Shown: piece after piece, positions 1 through 12,494 of the stretch
Layout of the letters: each line of letters starts with the position of its first letter
Position numbering within the stretch: the stretch's first letter is position 1
Origin: Umbelopsis isabellina
Taxonomy: Eukaryota > Mucoromycota > Umbelopsidomycetes > Umbelopsidales > Umbelopsidaceae
Direction: 5' to 3'
Assembly: GCA_016758905.1 (NCBI GenBank)
Contig: JAEPQZ010000004.1
Location: 1,601,569-1,665,568 of the forward strand
DNA: 64,000 nucleotides
Notes under the pieces: generated by a model
What the model was told of the DNA's origin: nothing
Seen by the model: the letters and a program-made list of their open reading frames with translations, nothing else
Database searches by the model: none
Position numbers and translations under genes: made by a program

Positions 1-3000
1 TGGAGGCGCGAGTTAGTATCGTTCGCGATATGCTCAGTAACTTCCATGAGCGCTTTGCCGATTTGATTGGAGATGCAACAGACGACGATGATAACGAAGT
101 GGCTGATTCGTCAGCGGTTAGCTTAGATTACTATGGTCGATTCAAAATAGTTTTTGATGAACTGGAAAACAAGTATGAGCGAGTTCGAGACTGGGTTGAC
201 CAAGTTCGACTTTGGTTTGTGGAAGCTGAACGCATTCGAAAGTGGATAGAGGTGCGCATTGATATCATCGAGCAAGAAGATAAAGATCGCCTAGAGTCAT
301 TAGATACTGAGGTTTTTGTCAGTCATGAGGAGATCTTAGAGCTACTTCAAGCACATGAAAAGCTGGAGAGAGAAGTTGAAAGATTCAATCAAGACGATAT
401 GTCTCGTCTTCGCGCACATGTTAAAGCTCTAACTGGTTCAGAAAGACAGACTAAACTTAGTCCAGCTGATACAACTACCATTGAAATCACTCTTATGACT
501 TTAAATATCCTTGATCGCTTGATGCATATGTTGCGTCAACATTCTGCAGTACTGCAAGAATTGCTACTTCGTATTCTATGGGAGGAAAAGTTCGAGCATG
601 CGGTGGTCTGGGTAATGGACATGGACAAGCGTGTAGACGAATTCTTATTTGGCGCTGCTCGCTGGAGTATGCGCGAAGAACAATTTGAATCAGACGAAGA
701 TGCACATCCTGTTAAGACAGCTATGGAAAAAGTGATTTCCACTTTATTAGACATTGAACAAACTGTTGCAGATTTCGATCAAGGTTTTTACTCGGAAACG
801 CTAGATGCGTATCAAGATCTTGAAGATGCAGTTTCTGAAGATATGCCAGATTATCTTACCACAAGACAAACTGGCTTAGAGTCGACTTTTGAAGACTTGA
901 GCAAGCGTATAGCATTCACTCGCCAGGCCGTGGAGCAACATTTGGCTGTTATGGATTTAATGGCGCAATTCCGAAATGTTAAAGAAGAAGGAGAAAATCT
1001 TCGAAAAGATCTCAGTATAGCTGAAAGAACTGCAACAGCTGATGACTCAGATATGGTTTTTATAGAGAGGAATTCAGAGTTCCAGCAGCATTCAGTGCAT
1101 CTTGTTACAAATGTGGCAGCTCGTATTCCCTATCCAACAACTCCACAGATGGAAACGGCCTTAGGCGCTCAAGATGCACATGAAAATGAGCTTGCAAATC
1201 AAGAAATCAAGAGCACTGTCACCGCACTGGGTATGCAATTGGCATTGATAGCCGAAGGAATTGAGCAAAAATTAGCATCTTATCGACATGTTCTTGAGCT
1301 TCAAAAAAGATGCAAGCAACTGTGCGATGAGATGCATAGAATGACTGTTTGGATGGAGGAGAAAATTGTCAATATCAAGCAATCTAAAGTTAACCCTGCT
1401 GTAATTGATCGCTTGCCGTTTGATAATGATGAACTCTTGCGACTCGAAAAGGAGAAAGACGGTATCCAATCGAGGCTGAGTATTCTGGAAGAAGGTGATT
1501 TGTCCGAGCTTTTTGAGAATGTTCGACTATTGGAAGTAGAAGTAGATGCATCAAGCTCGGTAGCTGTTGACAGAAGTACGGTTATCAACAGTGTCGAGGC
1601 CCTGAGTGATCAGCATCAGCTCTTAAAGAAGATCTTGAATGAGCATGCTCAGGAACTTGATGTTGTCCGAAAACGCTTTACATGGGAAACTCACGTCAAT
1701 AGATGTCAGCAATGGATTTCTACCACTGCACGAAAACTTTCAGAGTTTGCAGATAAGAAGGCACAATGCCGGCCATCTATAGAACTTTCTCCATCATTTG
1801 GCGAAGACGATGATAAAGCTCAAACTTTTCAACAGCTTCAAAATCGTTTGACTGAATTCACTGAAAAACAGCTTGCACTTGCCATTTCATCGTTTGAGAT
1901 CATGGTCGAGGAACTTTCTGATATACTGCGCGACGACGAACCAGTTCCCGGTCACATCCAAGACACTCAAAAACAACTTCTCCAAACCTATCATACATTG
2001 GAAGAATTGTTCGCATATGTTGCACAACTACTTGCTCAGCGTTCCATATATACTGAATATGCTTTGCGTAGTATAGAACTTCAAAGAGAAGCAGAAAAAT
2101 TGCGAGATGCGATCAAAAAGTCATTTCGTCGGATTATGGAGGACTCAAACACGACATTCGAGAGTCGAATTGAAGTCTTGAAAAGCGAGATAGAGAATGG
2201 TCGTAAAGAATGCATCGATCGGCTGCCTATTGCAGTATTCGATGATTCTCTTACCAAATTATGGTCGATGTACAGCCAAGCAAAACCAGATTTACAGGCG
2301 GGAGACAGCATAAAGCAAACAATGAAGCGAAAACAAGCTGAGCTGGATGCTCTTGTAAAGGTCATCGAAGACATGTATAATAATTTGCAGGGAGCTCTAA
2401 ATTGCAAAGATCAAATATCAATGTACAACACAGAGCTGCTTAAGCTCCAGGAATGGATCATCCCTCGCGGAAAGTCTCTCGTTGCTTCGCGCATCAACGT
2501 CACAAGTGATGACTTGAGCGCTCTGACGAAAGACTACATTTCTGAGCAAGTAACTGCTTTGGAACAGAACGAGGAAGAAATCAACGAATTCGAAACAACA
2601 AGGCTACGTGTTGTGCATGATAACATTGCTAGCTTGGTGCAAAAAATCCTCAGTCAACCTGATTACAAAGGCTTGGATGTTTCTAGCATAGCCAATGAAC
2701 TTGAGAGGACATTGGCTGCTTTTCGCCAACTTCGTGACGAAATAACATATCAAAGGAATTTAATTGGTACTGCTGAGCAACGAGCGAGATATGATGAAGC
2801 AGTACTAGAACTGTTAGCATTATTGCAATCATTCACCGAGAAACTTGGAATCTTGGTAGTCACCAGGGATGCTTTGCTTACAAGAAACGAACTTACTCAA
2901 AGCCATCTTGAAAACTTTCATAGTGACTTGCTAGAAATAGATGACGAAGTCCAAAGTTCTGTAAAGGAGATGTTATCCAACTGCCAGAGCCAGTACGACG

Positions 3001-6000
3001 CTTTCGTACACAAGTTGACAAAATTGAATCCTCCATTAAGTGAACCAGAGCATTTACGATTGCAGTTGAACAGACTCCAGCAGAGCATATCGCAGACTGA
3101 TGAAACAGTGGCTACTCGTCTCAAGGAACACTCATTGCTAGAACGTCGTTTGGAGCTGGATAATTCCATTCAAGCTGCTTTGACACATCTACAATCTTTC
3201 AAGAGCAATATTTTCAAGTTCATAGATGAAAAAGCTAAATGGCATTCTAGTGCCGATGTCAAAGAAAAGCCTGATGACAGCCTCCAGAAACATTATGAAG
3301 AAAAAGATGCTGAATTGCTTGATTATGATCAGTCGACACTATCTCAGCTTCAGGATCAATTTGCCGTGTATAAGCAAGAGACCACCTTTCATGGCTCACA
3401 ATTCCTTCATCATATTGATGGCAAGATAGAGCAAATGACTCAAGATCGAAACGCTAGTCAAAGTGCACTTGAATTTGCCAAGAATGTTGTTGCTCAGCGA
3501 TTAATAATGGACAATTTTATTCGGGAAACGAACATGCTCGAAGATAAAGCTGTTGCCATTCGGAATGCTTTGACCAGTTCAGCTAATGTGGATGAGCCTT
3601 CAGACATGATTGATAAATTTATAGATGATGTCAAACTTGCCAAAACCAATATTTCTAGTAGCCTTACGTTCCCTGTGCGTCCTTTGGATGTCACCGAGCA
3701 ACAACAGCAACGAGATGAGCTGTCAGATAATGTTATCCAAGAAACTGTCAAGGCGCGAACTAACAGACTCGAAGAACTATCAGAATCTCTTAAAACTTTG
3801 CTCAAAAATAGAGAGCATTCTTCTCGTCGTGCATCATCTATTGATTCATTCAAAGCACAAGCTGATACCTCCAAGCAATGGATTGAGTATCGTATTGACT
3901 TGATTCAATCTACTATGTCCAAATCTGAGACGATTTTCACGACACGTGAGATGCGTCCTCTTGTGCAAGAGGCTGAGTCTTTGGACACTGCTGTTGATTC
4001 ATATCGCCATTTGTATACATCGTTGCGAAATGAATGTAATGCTACTTTGACTGTCCTCCGCGAAGACAATGGAAGTGTTGATGTGGCACAAGATATAGCT
4101 ACATTGGAAAAGATACAACAAGAATTGGATGATTTATGGAGGGAGCTTTTGCAAAAGTTATCCGATGCCTTATCCCATTTGCATTCGTCATATGAATCAA
4201 AAGAGTATCTTGAAACGGCGAATAACTTGTTGGCTGATCTTGAGCATTTACTCCAAACAATCATGAGTGTGGAGCCAGCAACTGTTGAGGATGCCTTATT
4301 GGATGCTTGGCAAGCAGATATCAACCGTAAAGAAACTCGAGAATTGAAGGAGATTCAAGATACCATTGCTCGTGGCCCTCAAGATCTTTTGTCCTCCGAT
4401 TTTATGAAGCTTCAGGCAATTGTAGACCAAACTGAAGATATTGTTGCTCAGATACGCAAGCACTTGGCATATTTGTATGATCAGGCCAATATCAATGGCT
4501 TGCGCAGAAACTACTATAGCAACCATGCGCCTTTGCAAGAGCAATTTGCTAACATCCTCACTGCTTTATCTGAACTGCTGCAACAAAAATGCATACTACC
4601 CACCAGTGATCCATCGACTCAAGATGGCTTGCTTGATGAGTTACTGAAGCAACAGTTCTCCATTGTTACCCTTGTCAACGACCAATCTGATGCATACAAT
4701 GACCTTCGCTCTTTGTACGCGTTTGTCATGTCCCAGGAACATCTAGCAGATATTGAGACGGAACAGTCGGAGCTTGATGAAAGTTGGAGTCTCATCAAAG
4801 AGAAGCAACATATTGCCGACAAAGCTTTGCAAATGTTGAAGCAACTTAGTAGCCAATATGCTGTTCTGAACAAGATTCGAGGGAATGCTGAAGACAGGGA
4901 GTTTAAGCTACAGGGGCTTGCGTCCAGTGATGGCGCAGAGAAGGAATCTTTGGTCGAAAGATTGTTTGAGGAGGTTAATGCTGACAAGAGCATACTAGAG
5001 GAGATGAAGGAAGCTGCTAGACGAAACCAAACGTCGCTTGTAGAAAACATGCTCTCGGTAGCGACTAATCAAGAAGCATTCATGGAATATTTTGGTGGAG
5101 TTCTTGATCATCTACATCAGCAAACTGCATCTGTCAAAGAATTACAGGGCCAGTTGTCTAATGAACGAACAGTGGAACAGTTCAGCAAGGATGTTGCTGA
5201 CTTTGTTGCCAGTCAAGGTTCACTCTATACCTCGATGATCAGCTGCCTCGAAAAGGACGATCTGGTTTCTTCTAGCGAGAAATTAGAGGCATTGTTTACT
5301 GAAATGAACCTAAAAGTCGCAGATGTTGATGATAGAATGGTTTTTAGTCAAGATGCTGCTGAAAGTTTACGTCATCGCAGTAACAGCATCGTCAACCGAT
5401 GGCCTGGCGCCAAGTTGGAGGAAGCTGTTCAGTCTGTTGATCAGATGATGGAACGCTTATCACTAGGTCAATTATTGCTAAGCAAAGTCCATGATCTAGT
5501 GGCCAAGAGTTTGGAAAATAATAGGGATTTCTTCGCCATCACGGCTACGCTAACAACTTGGAAGTTGAATGCCACACAAAACGTGCTAGAAGAAAATCAT
5601 TCCGAGTCTGGAAATGATACTGGTTACCTGGAAAAACTAAACAAGCAAATGGAGAATTTCGAAAATACGTCCCTTCATGAATTCGAAGCTTCATGTAGAA
5701 GGATAGAATCTATGTGCGACGAATTGGAAGCTCGTCAGCACAAAACAGTTACTGGGATCAAGGATGTCGTTCAGAGCAAACTTAAATCTGTTACAAAGGA
5801 TTGGAATTCGCTAAAGGCATTCTTGAACCACGCACAGCAGAATGCTGAAGATAACCGTTTGAACACCTTGGCCAGCGAAAAGATCAATGAATTGATACGA
5901 TATGTTTCTGACACAACGAGACATATCAACAGTCTCCAGCTATCGGATCCAGCCGTGACTGTTGACGTCAGAGAGTTTGAATGTTTGCAGAAGGAGTTGA

Positions 6001-7320
6001 AGCAAGCATTGGCGACTAAAACACAGGAATTGGATGAGCTTTTCGAAAGCAAGTTCACTGAAGATGAACGAGTGACAGAACTTCGATCCAAAGTTGAAGC
6101 TCAGGTTACAGACCTGCACAACCTCATTCAGGATCGCAAAGAACAGACTGATATGGCTGCCAAGTTGAAGGAACATATGGAACTCATTGACCAACTAGAT
6201 ATGGATATCGGTCGTGTAGCAACTAGCATCGACAAATTAGCGCCACAACACGCGAGACTTGTAGAGAACCAATTGATCAAATCAGACCTGCAATCTATGC
6301 TGCAGTCGCTCAATCAGATAAGAGAGAAACGTGGTAAGATGATAGAAAGTCAGCTAGTGGTAGTGAAGAAGTCATCAGATGCTCTCGTGAACGATTGGCG
6401 AGCGGATAAACGGTTAGGCACAATAATAGACAAATGGCATAAGTTACAAGAGCTAATGCAAGTTCGTGGCCAAGAACTGGAAATCTGTATTCAAAAATTG
6501 GATCATGAATTTTATACTAAACTTGCTGCAGCAAAAACCACAACACGCCTAACCCCAAGAAGACCATCGTTAACACCTAGCACCAGCAGTAGAACAAGAA
6601 GTGATTTCTCATTCCACCGCAACTCGTCGAAAATCTCATTGCAAAGCCACAGTTCAACAGAGTCGTACAGAAGGCGACGGAGCAAGAGTCCAGCGCCGAA
6701 TCCAAACTATAATAATAATCTGGTAAAGCCGCATAATCAATACTTATCAGATCCGAACAGTGATCTTGACACTGAGGTTGGGCGTATCGTTAACGCATCC
6801 CCTTATCGTATCAAGGTCAAGCGAGTCCCTGGAGAGGTTGGCAAATATTGGTTTGGTGAAGAAAACCGACGCCTTGTTTACTGCCGCATCCTGCCAAGTA
6901 AATTGGTTATGGTCCGAGTTGGCGGCGGATGGGTGGAGCTTGCCCAATTCCTTAGCGGTATGTATATTATGATATTGACGTGATTGAGCCCTGAAAAACA
7001 ATTTACTAATCTCTCACATGATAGACCATGGTATGAAGGAAGGCACGTTCACTAGAGTGAAAGAAGATCTGCAAACCAAGTCTGACAACTTAATACCCCC
7101 ACGAGCTACTTCTCCGTCTGGCCGAGTTGTTTTGCGTGGTGGTGGCGGACTTGCAACACCTAACGTGCAATCCCGGTTAAACGGACCAGGCAAAGGAACA
7201 AATCCAGCTATGACTGCAGGCTATAAGGATGGCAACACTTTTGTGCGAATAGACGAGCAAGGAAATCATGTGGTTGCCAAGATGACCAAAGCAAAAGATT
7301 CAACCATATGGAGACCATGA
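1..7320 (+). CDS. Giant spectrin-repeat protein with C-terminal GAS2-related domain (5' end outside the window)
   Basis: The frame is open from position 3 through an ATG at 30 and on to 6957. A 67 nt intron (6958-7024) then joins a last exon ending at TGA 7318-7320. About 2,400 residues are visible, and the start is probably further left because the frame is open at the edge. Most of the protein is helical, with helix-A-like Trp motifs of spectrin repeats (for example VRLWFVEAERIRKWIEVRID near residue 55). A Ser/Arg-rich linker lies near residue 2190. After it comes a GAS2-related (GAR) domain with the core KYWFGEENRRLVYCRIL and a VRVGGGWVELAQFL segment completed by the second exon. The tail is Gly-rich and basic. 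GAR domains bind microtubules and spectrin rods act as spacers, so this is likely a cytoskeletal cross-linker. Calponin-homology domains, if any, would lie outside the window. Confidence 0.85.
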
Positions 7321-7475
7321 TACCCCAATACCGTTACCTTATAATTAATATACAGTAGAGGATAGTTTACACGGAGCCAAATATCTTTACTGCAGTATAA
7401 GGAAAAAATTTCAAGGCACGTTTATAAACTGTGTTATTTTTTTCAAAATTGGCGTGTACCTGTCTTTGCCCTTTT

Positions 7476-7494
7476 ATCTGATCCACATCTGATA
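7476..7494 (+). promoter_or_regulatory. Paired GATA-type motifs upstream of FTR1
   Basis: Two ATCTGAT elements lie 30-50 bp upstream of the FTR1 start, at 7476-7482 and 7487-7494 (the second reads ATCTGATATTG). They resemble the ATCWGATAA site bound by fungal iron-responsive GATA repressors (the Fep1/SREA/Urbs1 family). The same 11-mer occurs upstream of the ferric reductase at 40979. Binding is inferred, not shown. Confidence 0.4.
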
Positions 7495-7524
7495 TTGGCT
7501 TGCCCTTTACTTTAAGTGTCAAAT

Positions 7525-8849
7525 ATGGCGGCTCAAGATTTGTTCAATGTGCCCATCTTCTTCATTATGTTCAGGGAGACCACCGAGGTATGGCTACGTT
7601 GTCCTGTGCTTCCACTTCCGCACCTCCGATTTTGTTTTTATATGTGGTTCGACTGACTAAAGAACTTGCTTGCTCCAGGCTGCAATTATTTTATCGGTGC
7701 TATTGTCCTTTTTGAAGCAGGTCTTCTCAGAAGATGAATTCACCTACAAGCGTCTCAGAAAACAAGTCATTGTAGGAACTGCAGCCGGCCTGGGAATCTG
7801 CATAGGTATTGGTGCGGCATTTATTGCTGTATGGTACACCGTCGCTGCCGATTTATGGAGTAGTAGTGAGCTTCTTTGGGAAGGCATCTTTTCCGTCGTC
7901 GCCTCCGTTCTCATTACTGCCATGGGTTTGGCTATGCTAAGAACTGAAAGAATGCAAGAGAAGTGGAAAGTGAAGTTGGCAAAGTCATTCAAAGAAGAAG
8001 ATACCTCTACTGGTCGATTCAAAACGCTAACTCGACGCTACGCATTCTTTCTTCTACCCTTTGTTACCATTCTTCGTGAAGGACTAGAGGCAATTGTCTT
8101 TCTAGGCGGTGTAAGTATGATACTTTTGCTGTTGAATAGTCTATTAGCTCTTACTAATGGCTTTATGAAATTTTTCAGGTTGCGCTTGGAGCTGACGGCA
8201 AATCCATCCCCATTGCTGCAATTATGGGCATTATTTGTGGTTGTTTGGTTGGCTTTCTGCTTTACCGAGGTGGCTCATTGATGCGTCTCCATTGGTTCTT
8301 TGTGGTTTCCACTTGCATCCTATACCTTGTGTCTGCTGGACTTCTCTCCAAAGCTGTTGGTTATTTCGAACAAAACGCTTGGAATAAGGTCATTGGTGGT
8401 GAGAGTGCTGAGGAGGCTGGTGCAGTGATCGGCTATAAGATAACCACAAGTGTTTGGCATGTCAGGTTAGATATCGATACCCCTTTAAACACGTTTTGCC
8501 TAATTGAAGCTAATTTTTACTTTTTTTGCTCCTATATAGCTGGGGTAACCCTGATGTCTTCATTACCGCCAACGGTGGATATCAAATCTTTAATGCAATC
8601 CTTGGATGGAACAACACAGCTACAATTGGAACTATAACCAGCTATTGCCTGTACTGGGTGTTCATTAGCATTTATCTAGTATATTTGAGATGGAAAGAAA
8701 GACGACAGGCGATAAAGAAAATGAATGCTTCAACTCAAGACTCCTTAGAGAGGGAAGGTTCAAATACAACCGTGATTGAAAACGAAAACATCAGAGAGAT
8801 GGAGGAATCAAGGCCAGACAAATCACTCGACGAAGCCTTCAGAGTATGA
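7525..8849 (+). CDS. FTR1: High-affinity iron permease Ftr1
   Basis: Four exons (7525-7587, 7679-8110, 8179-8465, 8540-8849) give 363 aa. Ftr1 carries Fe(III) across the plasma membrane together with a multicopper ferroxidase. The two hallmark iron-binding motifs are visible. The first is RETTE (residues 17-21, an REXXE form), which spans the first splice junction. The second is REGLEAIVFLGG, ending at the second junction. About seven hydrophobic segments are present. The late NPDVF...NGG...LGWNN block and the Lys/Glu-rich cytosolic tail are typical of the family. The start is the first ATG in the exon and gives the usual short N-terminus. No ferroxidase partner (Fet3) is adjacent, but a ferric reductase lies at 39-41 kb. 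The gene converges with the SWIM protein gene 124 bp downstream. Confidence 0.95.
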
Positions 8850-8973
8850 ATAATCTACCAAATCAGCATTGTACATAATAAAATGGCTAAAAATATCTTC
8901 ATGCTCCATAATAAGTGCATTTATAACACTGCACAAAGGCTGTGAAGAGACGCTTTGGCATTGGCATTGACAC

Positions 8974-10416
8974 TTATAGTGAAAACAAATCATCCAGCAT
9001 TTTGTCCAGTTTTTTCTTCTTTCTTGCTCCATCAAATGCTGGCTCTTCTTGAGCTTGCAAGCCGCGTATCCCCTGTTGAGTTTGATCGGAGGTCCGAAGA
9101 TGAGACTTTTGCATGTCAATTTCGTGTTTTGTTTGCGCCGCAGACGATTTTTGGCTGCTGTTTTCTTCTATAGGACCATCGTCGTCAGTAAAGCTTGCCA
9201 GACGTTTTGCTGCCCTCGTTAGAGGTTGGCTTGTTGATGAATTCTGTGTCGGCGTATCGTTCTTTTGGGGAGTAAGGTTCAAAAGATCTTTGTCCATAAA
9301 CTGTTGAAGAACTGCAGAGCTGGGCTCTGATTGACTGTTATTTTTGGTTATATTGGAGCGAGAAAAGCGAGTGGAAAGTGGTTTTGAGGGACCAGGTGTA
9401 TGCGAATGCTGGTCATGATCATCAATATCACTGTCGCTGTCAAACACTGAAGTTCGATTAGCTGTGGGATTTCTAGCCGGTGCCTTCGCCTTTGCCACTT
9501 TCGGCTTTTCTACTACAGCCTAACGAGAGTAACGGGTTAGTTTAGCATAATGAATCAGGCAAATATGAAATGTATGCGCTATATGTAAACATACTGGGGC
9601 AGTGGCAGATATGCAATCCGAGGGCTGTTGGTCGTTTGTTACAGATATTACTGCTTCTTGAATCTCTGGTGCAATAACGTCAGCAGCTGGCTCTACCCTT
9701 TTTCTTTTCTTCGCACCTTTAGATGGAGCAGGTTCAGACCATTGAGTCGGTATCTTGCGGCGTCCTTTGCTTTTTCTGGGAGTTGGAGGCAGCAATATAG
9801 GATTGTCGCTGCTTTCAGCTGGTTTGGCATCTGCCACAACTGTGTATTCTGCTGTTGCCGTGTTATCTCCAGAGCTTACACCGGGTTGTTCGATTGATTC
9901 TTGCTTATCGGAAGAAACATCTAAAGGTAAGGTACTCTGACTTTGATCAAAATCTTCTGCCCCTTCCTTGAACTTGAGAAGGAGAGCTACTATATGTTTA
10001 CAACGGCCTTCCTTGCCAACATAGCAGGAACAAAATCCGTGCGAGAAGACTATCATTTAAGAAATGTTTAAACTTAGCATAATCGTTGCATAGGTACGTT
10101 TCACTCCGTTTGATGAACTATAATACTTGCCTGTCTCATGACTACCTGTTCCGAGCAAGATGCGTAGATTATATGGCGCCTCGCTTGTTCCTTTTGCCTT
10201 GCCAGTCAAGAAAGCGGTTTCGTCTTCAAATTTAACAGCCAAATTTGAGAGTGTCGGTAGTAAGTCTTTTCCTTTTTTAAATGAATTTGGGTTTCCAATA
10301 TAGTGTTGAATACTCTCATTCGTGAGTCTACCAGCAGTTCGTGACAGAACATTGCCATTTCCATTATCGTTATGTGTTTTATTTTCTATATTGCTTGGCT
10401 CATTGATATTCGTCAT
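8974..10416 (-). CDS. SWIM zinc-finger domain protein
   Basis: Three exons (10416-10098, 10049-9595, 9519-8974) give 439 aa from the ATG at 10416. The SWIM-type zinc site is CSCYVGKEGRCKH (CxC-x7-CxH pattern), formed at the start of exon 2. It is preceded by a helix-rich segment with TNESIQHYIGNPNSFKKGKD. The remaining C-terminal ~270 residues are low-complexity and charged, with Lys/Arg clusters (KGAKKRKR, GARKKKK) that look like nuclear localisation signals. SWIM domains bind DNA or protein partners; the partner is unknown here. Upstream, an additional open stretch could be spliced on (AAT/AAC junction near 10473), but that region is the 3' end of the neighbouring gene in another frame, so the first internal ATG is preferred. 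The start is the least certain part. Confidence 0.75.
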
Positions 10417-10532
10417 AACGGTATCCTGTACAATAATCTCAACGCCATTCACCCATTCGTCCCATACTTGATGGTTCTTGGTGATCGGTTAAAGTTAGCA
10501 TACATATCGAACTTTTGTCCAAGCTAGATGAC

Positions 10533-12229
10533 TTACATTGCAACATATCCCATGTGAGACCATATTGCCTTGCTGCTCAAAATTTGTAAGTTCTTTACTG
10601 GCACCCTTGACAAGTGGCTTATTACTGTCGGGTAGTTCGCTAGGAATCGTTCTATAACAGAGAAACATGTAAGATATTGAAAGCAATAGTCATCCACTCA
10701 GACTCAGAAATTACTCACAATCTGTGTGGCGAGATATATGTTATCTGGTCTTGTGATGGTGATCCTTTCACTTTTGCCAACAGAGACTCTCTGTGTAGAG
10801 GATTAGCGATTTTGAGCAACTATATTCTCATTGCTTCATGCACTAACATTTCTGTCCTCCATTTATTCAATGTGAAAAAGCTTCGGTCTCTCAAAGAGAA
10901 AGAGAGTAATTGGCGAAGATTATATGAACGGCCCTTTGGTGCGTCGCCAATAGCCCATTGTGCTAGGAGACATTTACTCAAAACAAGGTGGTGGCGATGT
11001 TGTAACCTGTAAGCCGTCAGTTGAGAATCATAATATACCAGAGCAAAACAATCTGTTTCGTACCATGCTATCAAATTGTAAACTTCATCTGTAGGATTTT
11101 CTTCCATCCCATCATATGGAGTGCAACAAATGTATATAGGAGCAGCTCCGGCTAGACTTTGTATGCCTGGTTTCGTGGCCTGGCGATATCGCTTTATCGT
11201 ATCTTGCTTCCTAATTATTAGAGGGCAATGAACTATTTGTCGCAATAAAGGTGGAGCATTCAATCTCGTAGATGCTTATTTAACTTACTTTTTCAAGGAC
11301 AAACTCGAATAATTCGGTATCATCCCGAAAATAGCTTTCTCGTTACCTACAAGAATGATCCTAGTTCACCGTTAGCTTTGTTATGGATCCATACTATTAG
11401 GAAGACCACTGGATTTTTGTTAATTACCTTGGAAATTTCACACAATGGGTGTAGGCTTCAATTAACCTAGGTACCATTGGATCAAATTTCAACCCATTTT
11501 CAATTGTAAATGATGCTAACTGCTTGGAAATATGTACAATCAAAGCCTATTTCAATAAGCTTATCAGTGTATGCTACTTTTATGGCTACATACTTTGACA
11601 GGAAACACCGACCGTTTTTTCAAAGGGCTGATTAGATATGCAAATGGCGGTATCTAAGCGCATTTTGGGTGGAGAAATTTCAAAATGATCGAACAACTCC
11701 TTGTCAATATCTTTTGGCGCAAACTGATTATTGTTGAGGCATCGATCTGCCCAGAGTTCAAGAGAAGCGTCGCCATTGGTGGACTCGGCAAAAGAGGCAG
11801 CCCAGCCTAGCCATAATTGCTTTTGATACGGAGTTACGGGGAGCACAAGTAGTCCGACGCGTATGGTTGAACGCCGCGATCTCAAGAATTTAATGATATC
11901 TCTGGTCTGTGTAGCAGCTAGAGGGGCTGGGAAATGAACAGCTAACTTCTTGGTTTCTTGCTGTATTTTTTGCAGAGGTGTTTAACAATGATAATTAGGA
12001 AGTTGGCGCGATAGTATACGCCACTCACCGAGTCTAAAATATGCAATAGATTCTTTCCCAATTCTCGCACTGTCACCTGTATGGAATGCGGACAGTATAG
12101 ACAATGAGTTTGGTGAAGTTGTGTGTGATAGTAGATCGCAGAAACAGTGGGACATCCATGAATGTACACGATGTCGCACTGCTCCATGCTACTTTTCGGG
12201 ATATGCAAAATGCAGAAATAGGCAGCCAC
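10533..12229 (-). CDS. Unrecognised 7-exon protein
   Basis: Exons 12229-12029, 11960-11613, 11546-11428, 11334-11289, 11206-10844, 10790-10715 and 10651-10533 join in phase to 423 aa and end at TAA 10533-10535. I do not recognise the family. Visible features are an N-terminal segment with IYIHGCPTV-like hydrophobic strands, a strongly hydrophobic VGLLVLPVTPYQKQLWLGW stretch in exon 2, and an acidic/aromatic SYFRDDTELFEFVLEK segment across exons 3-5. The C-terminus reads NIYLATQIVKRF...SHMGYVAM. No signal peptide or clear membrane segment is seen, so a soluble alpha/beta protein is likely. Exon 2 faintly recalls the Mediator Med13 N-terminal domain, but this is too weak to name. A second in-frame Met at position 15 (near 12187) is an alternative start. 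The gene is divergent from the gene at 12495. Confidence 0.6.
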
Positions 12230-12381
12230 TGAACCGGAAATTGCAAATTTGTGCGACCATTAAACTGAAATAACTATCTGTCTTTGCCCAACAGCTAGTA
12301 GTTCTGTTCTGCTCATCTGCAAGCCATCACTATAACTGTCATTTTCAAGCACCAACTCTGTTATTGTCAACGAATAAAAGG

Positions 12382-12389
12382 TATAAATA
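12382..12389 (+). promoter_or_regulatory. TATA box for the gene at 12495
   Basis: TATAAATA lies 106 bp upstream of the ATG at 12495, in the 265 bp divergent gap. It makes the ATG that overlaps this box (12390) an unlikely start and supports 12495. Confidence 0.5.
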
Positions 12390-12494
12390 TGCAGTACTTC
12401 TGCAAATTATCATAATTTTCTCGGGGTTATTAACGTGGTTCCTGGCAACTTTTAAAAAGTTGTAGCTTCATCACCGTAGGCAGCATTAGCACGC

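Noticed and set aside
8823-9173. Small open frames between FTR1 and the SWIM gene
   Set aside because: They are antisense to, or out of frame with, the SWIM gene last exon and have no start context or motif.
10495-10686. Reading the SWIM gene upstream through 10.49-10.82 kb
   Set aside because: The frame is open but has no start. The overlapping frame carries the conserved-looking C-terminus of the neighbouring gene with good splice phases.
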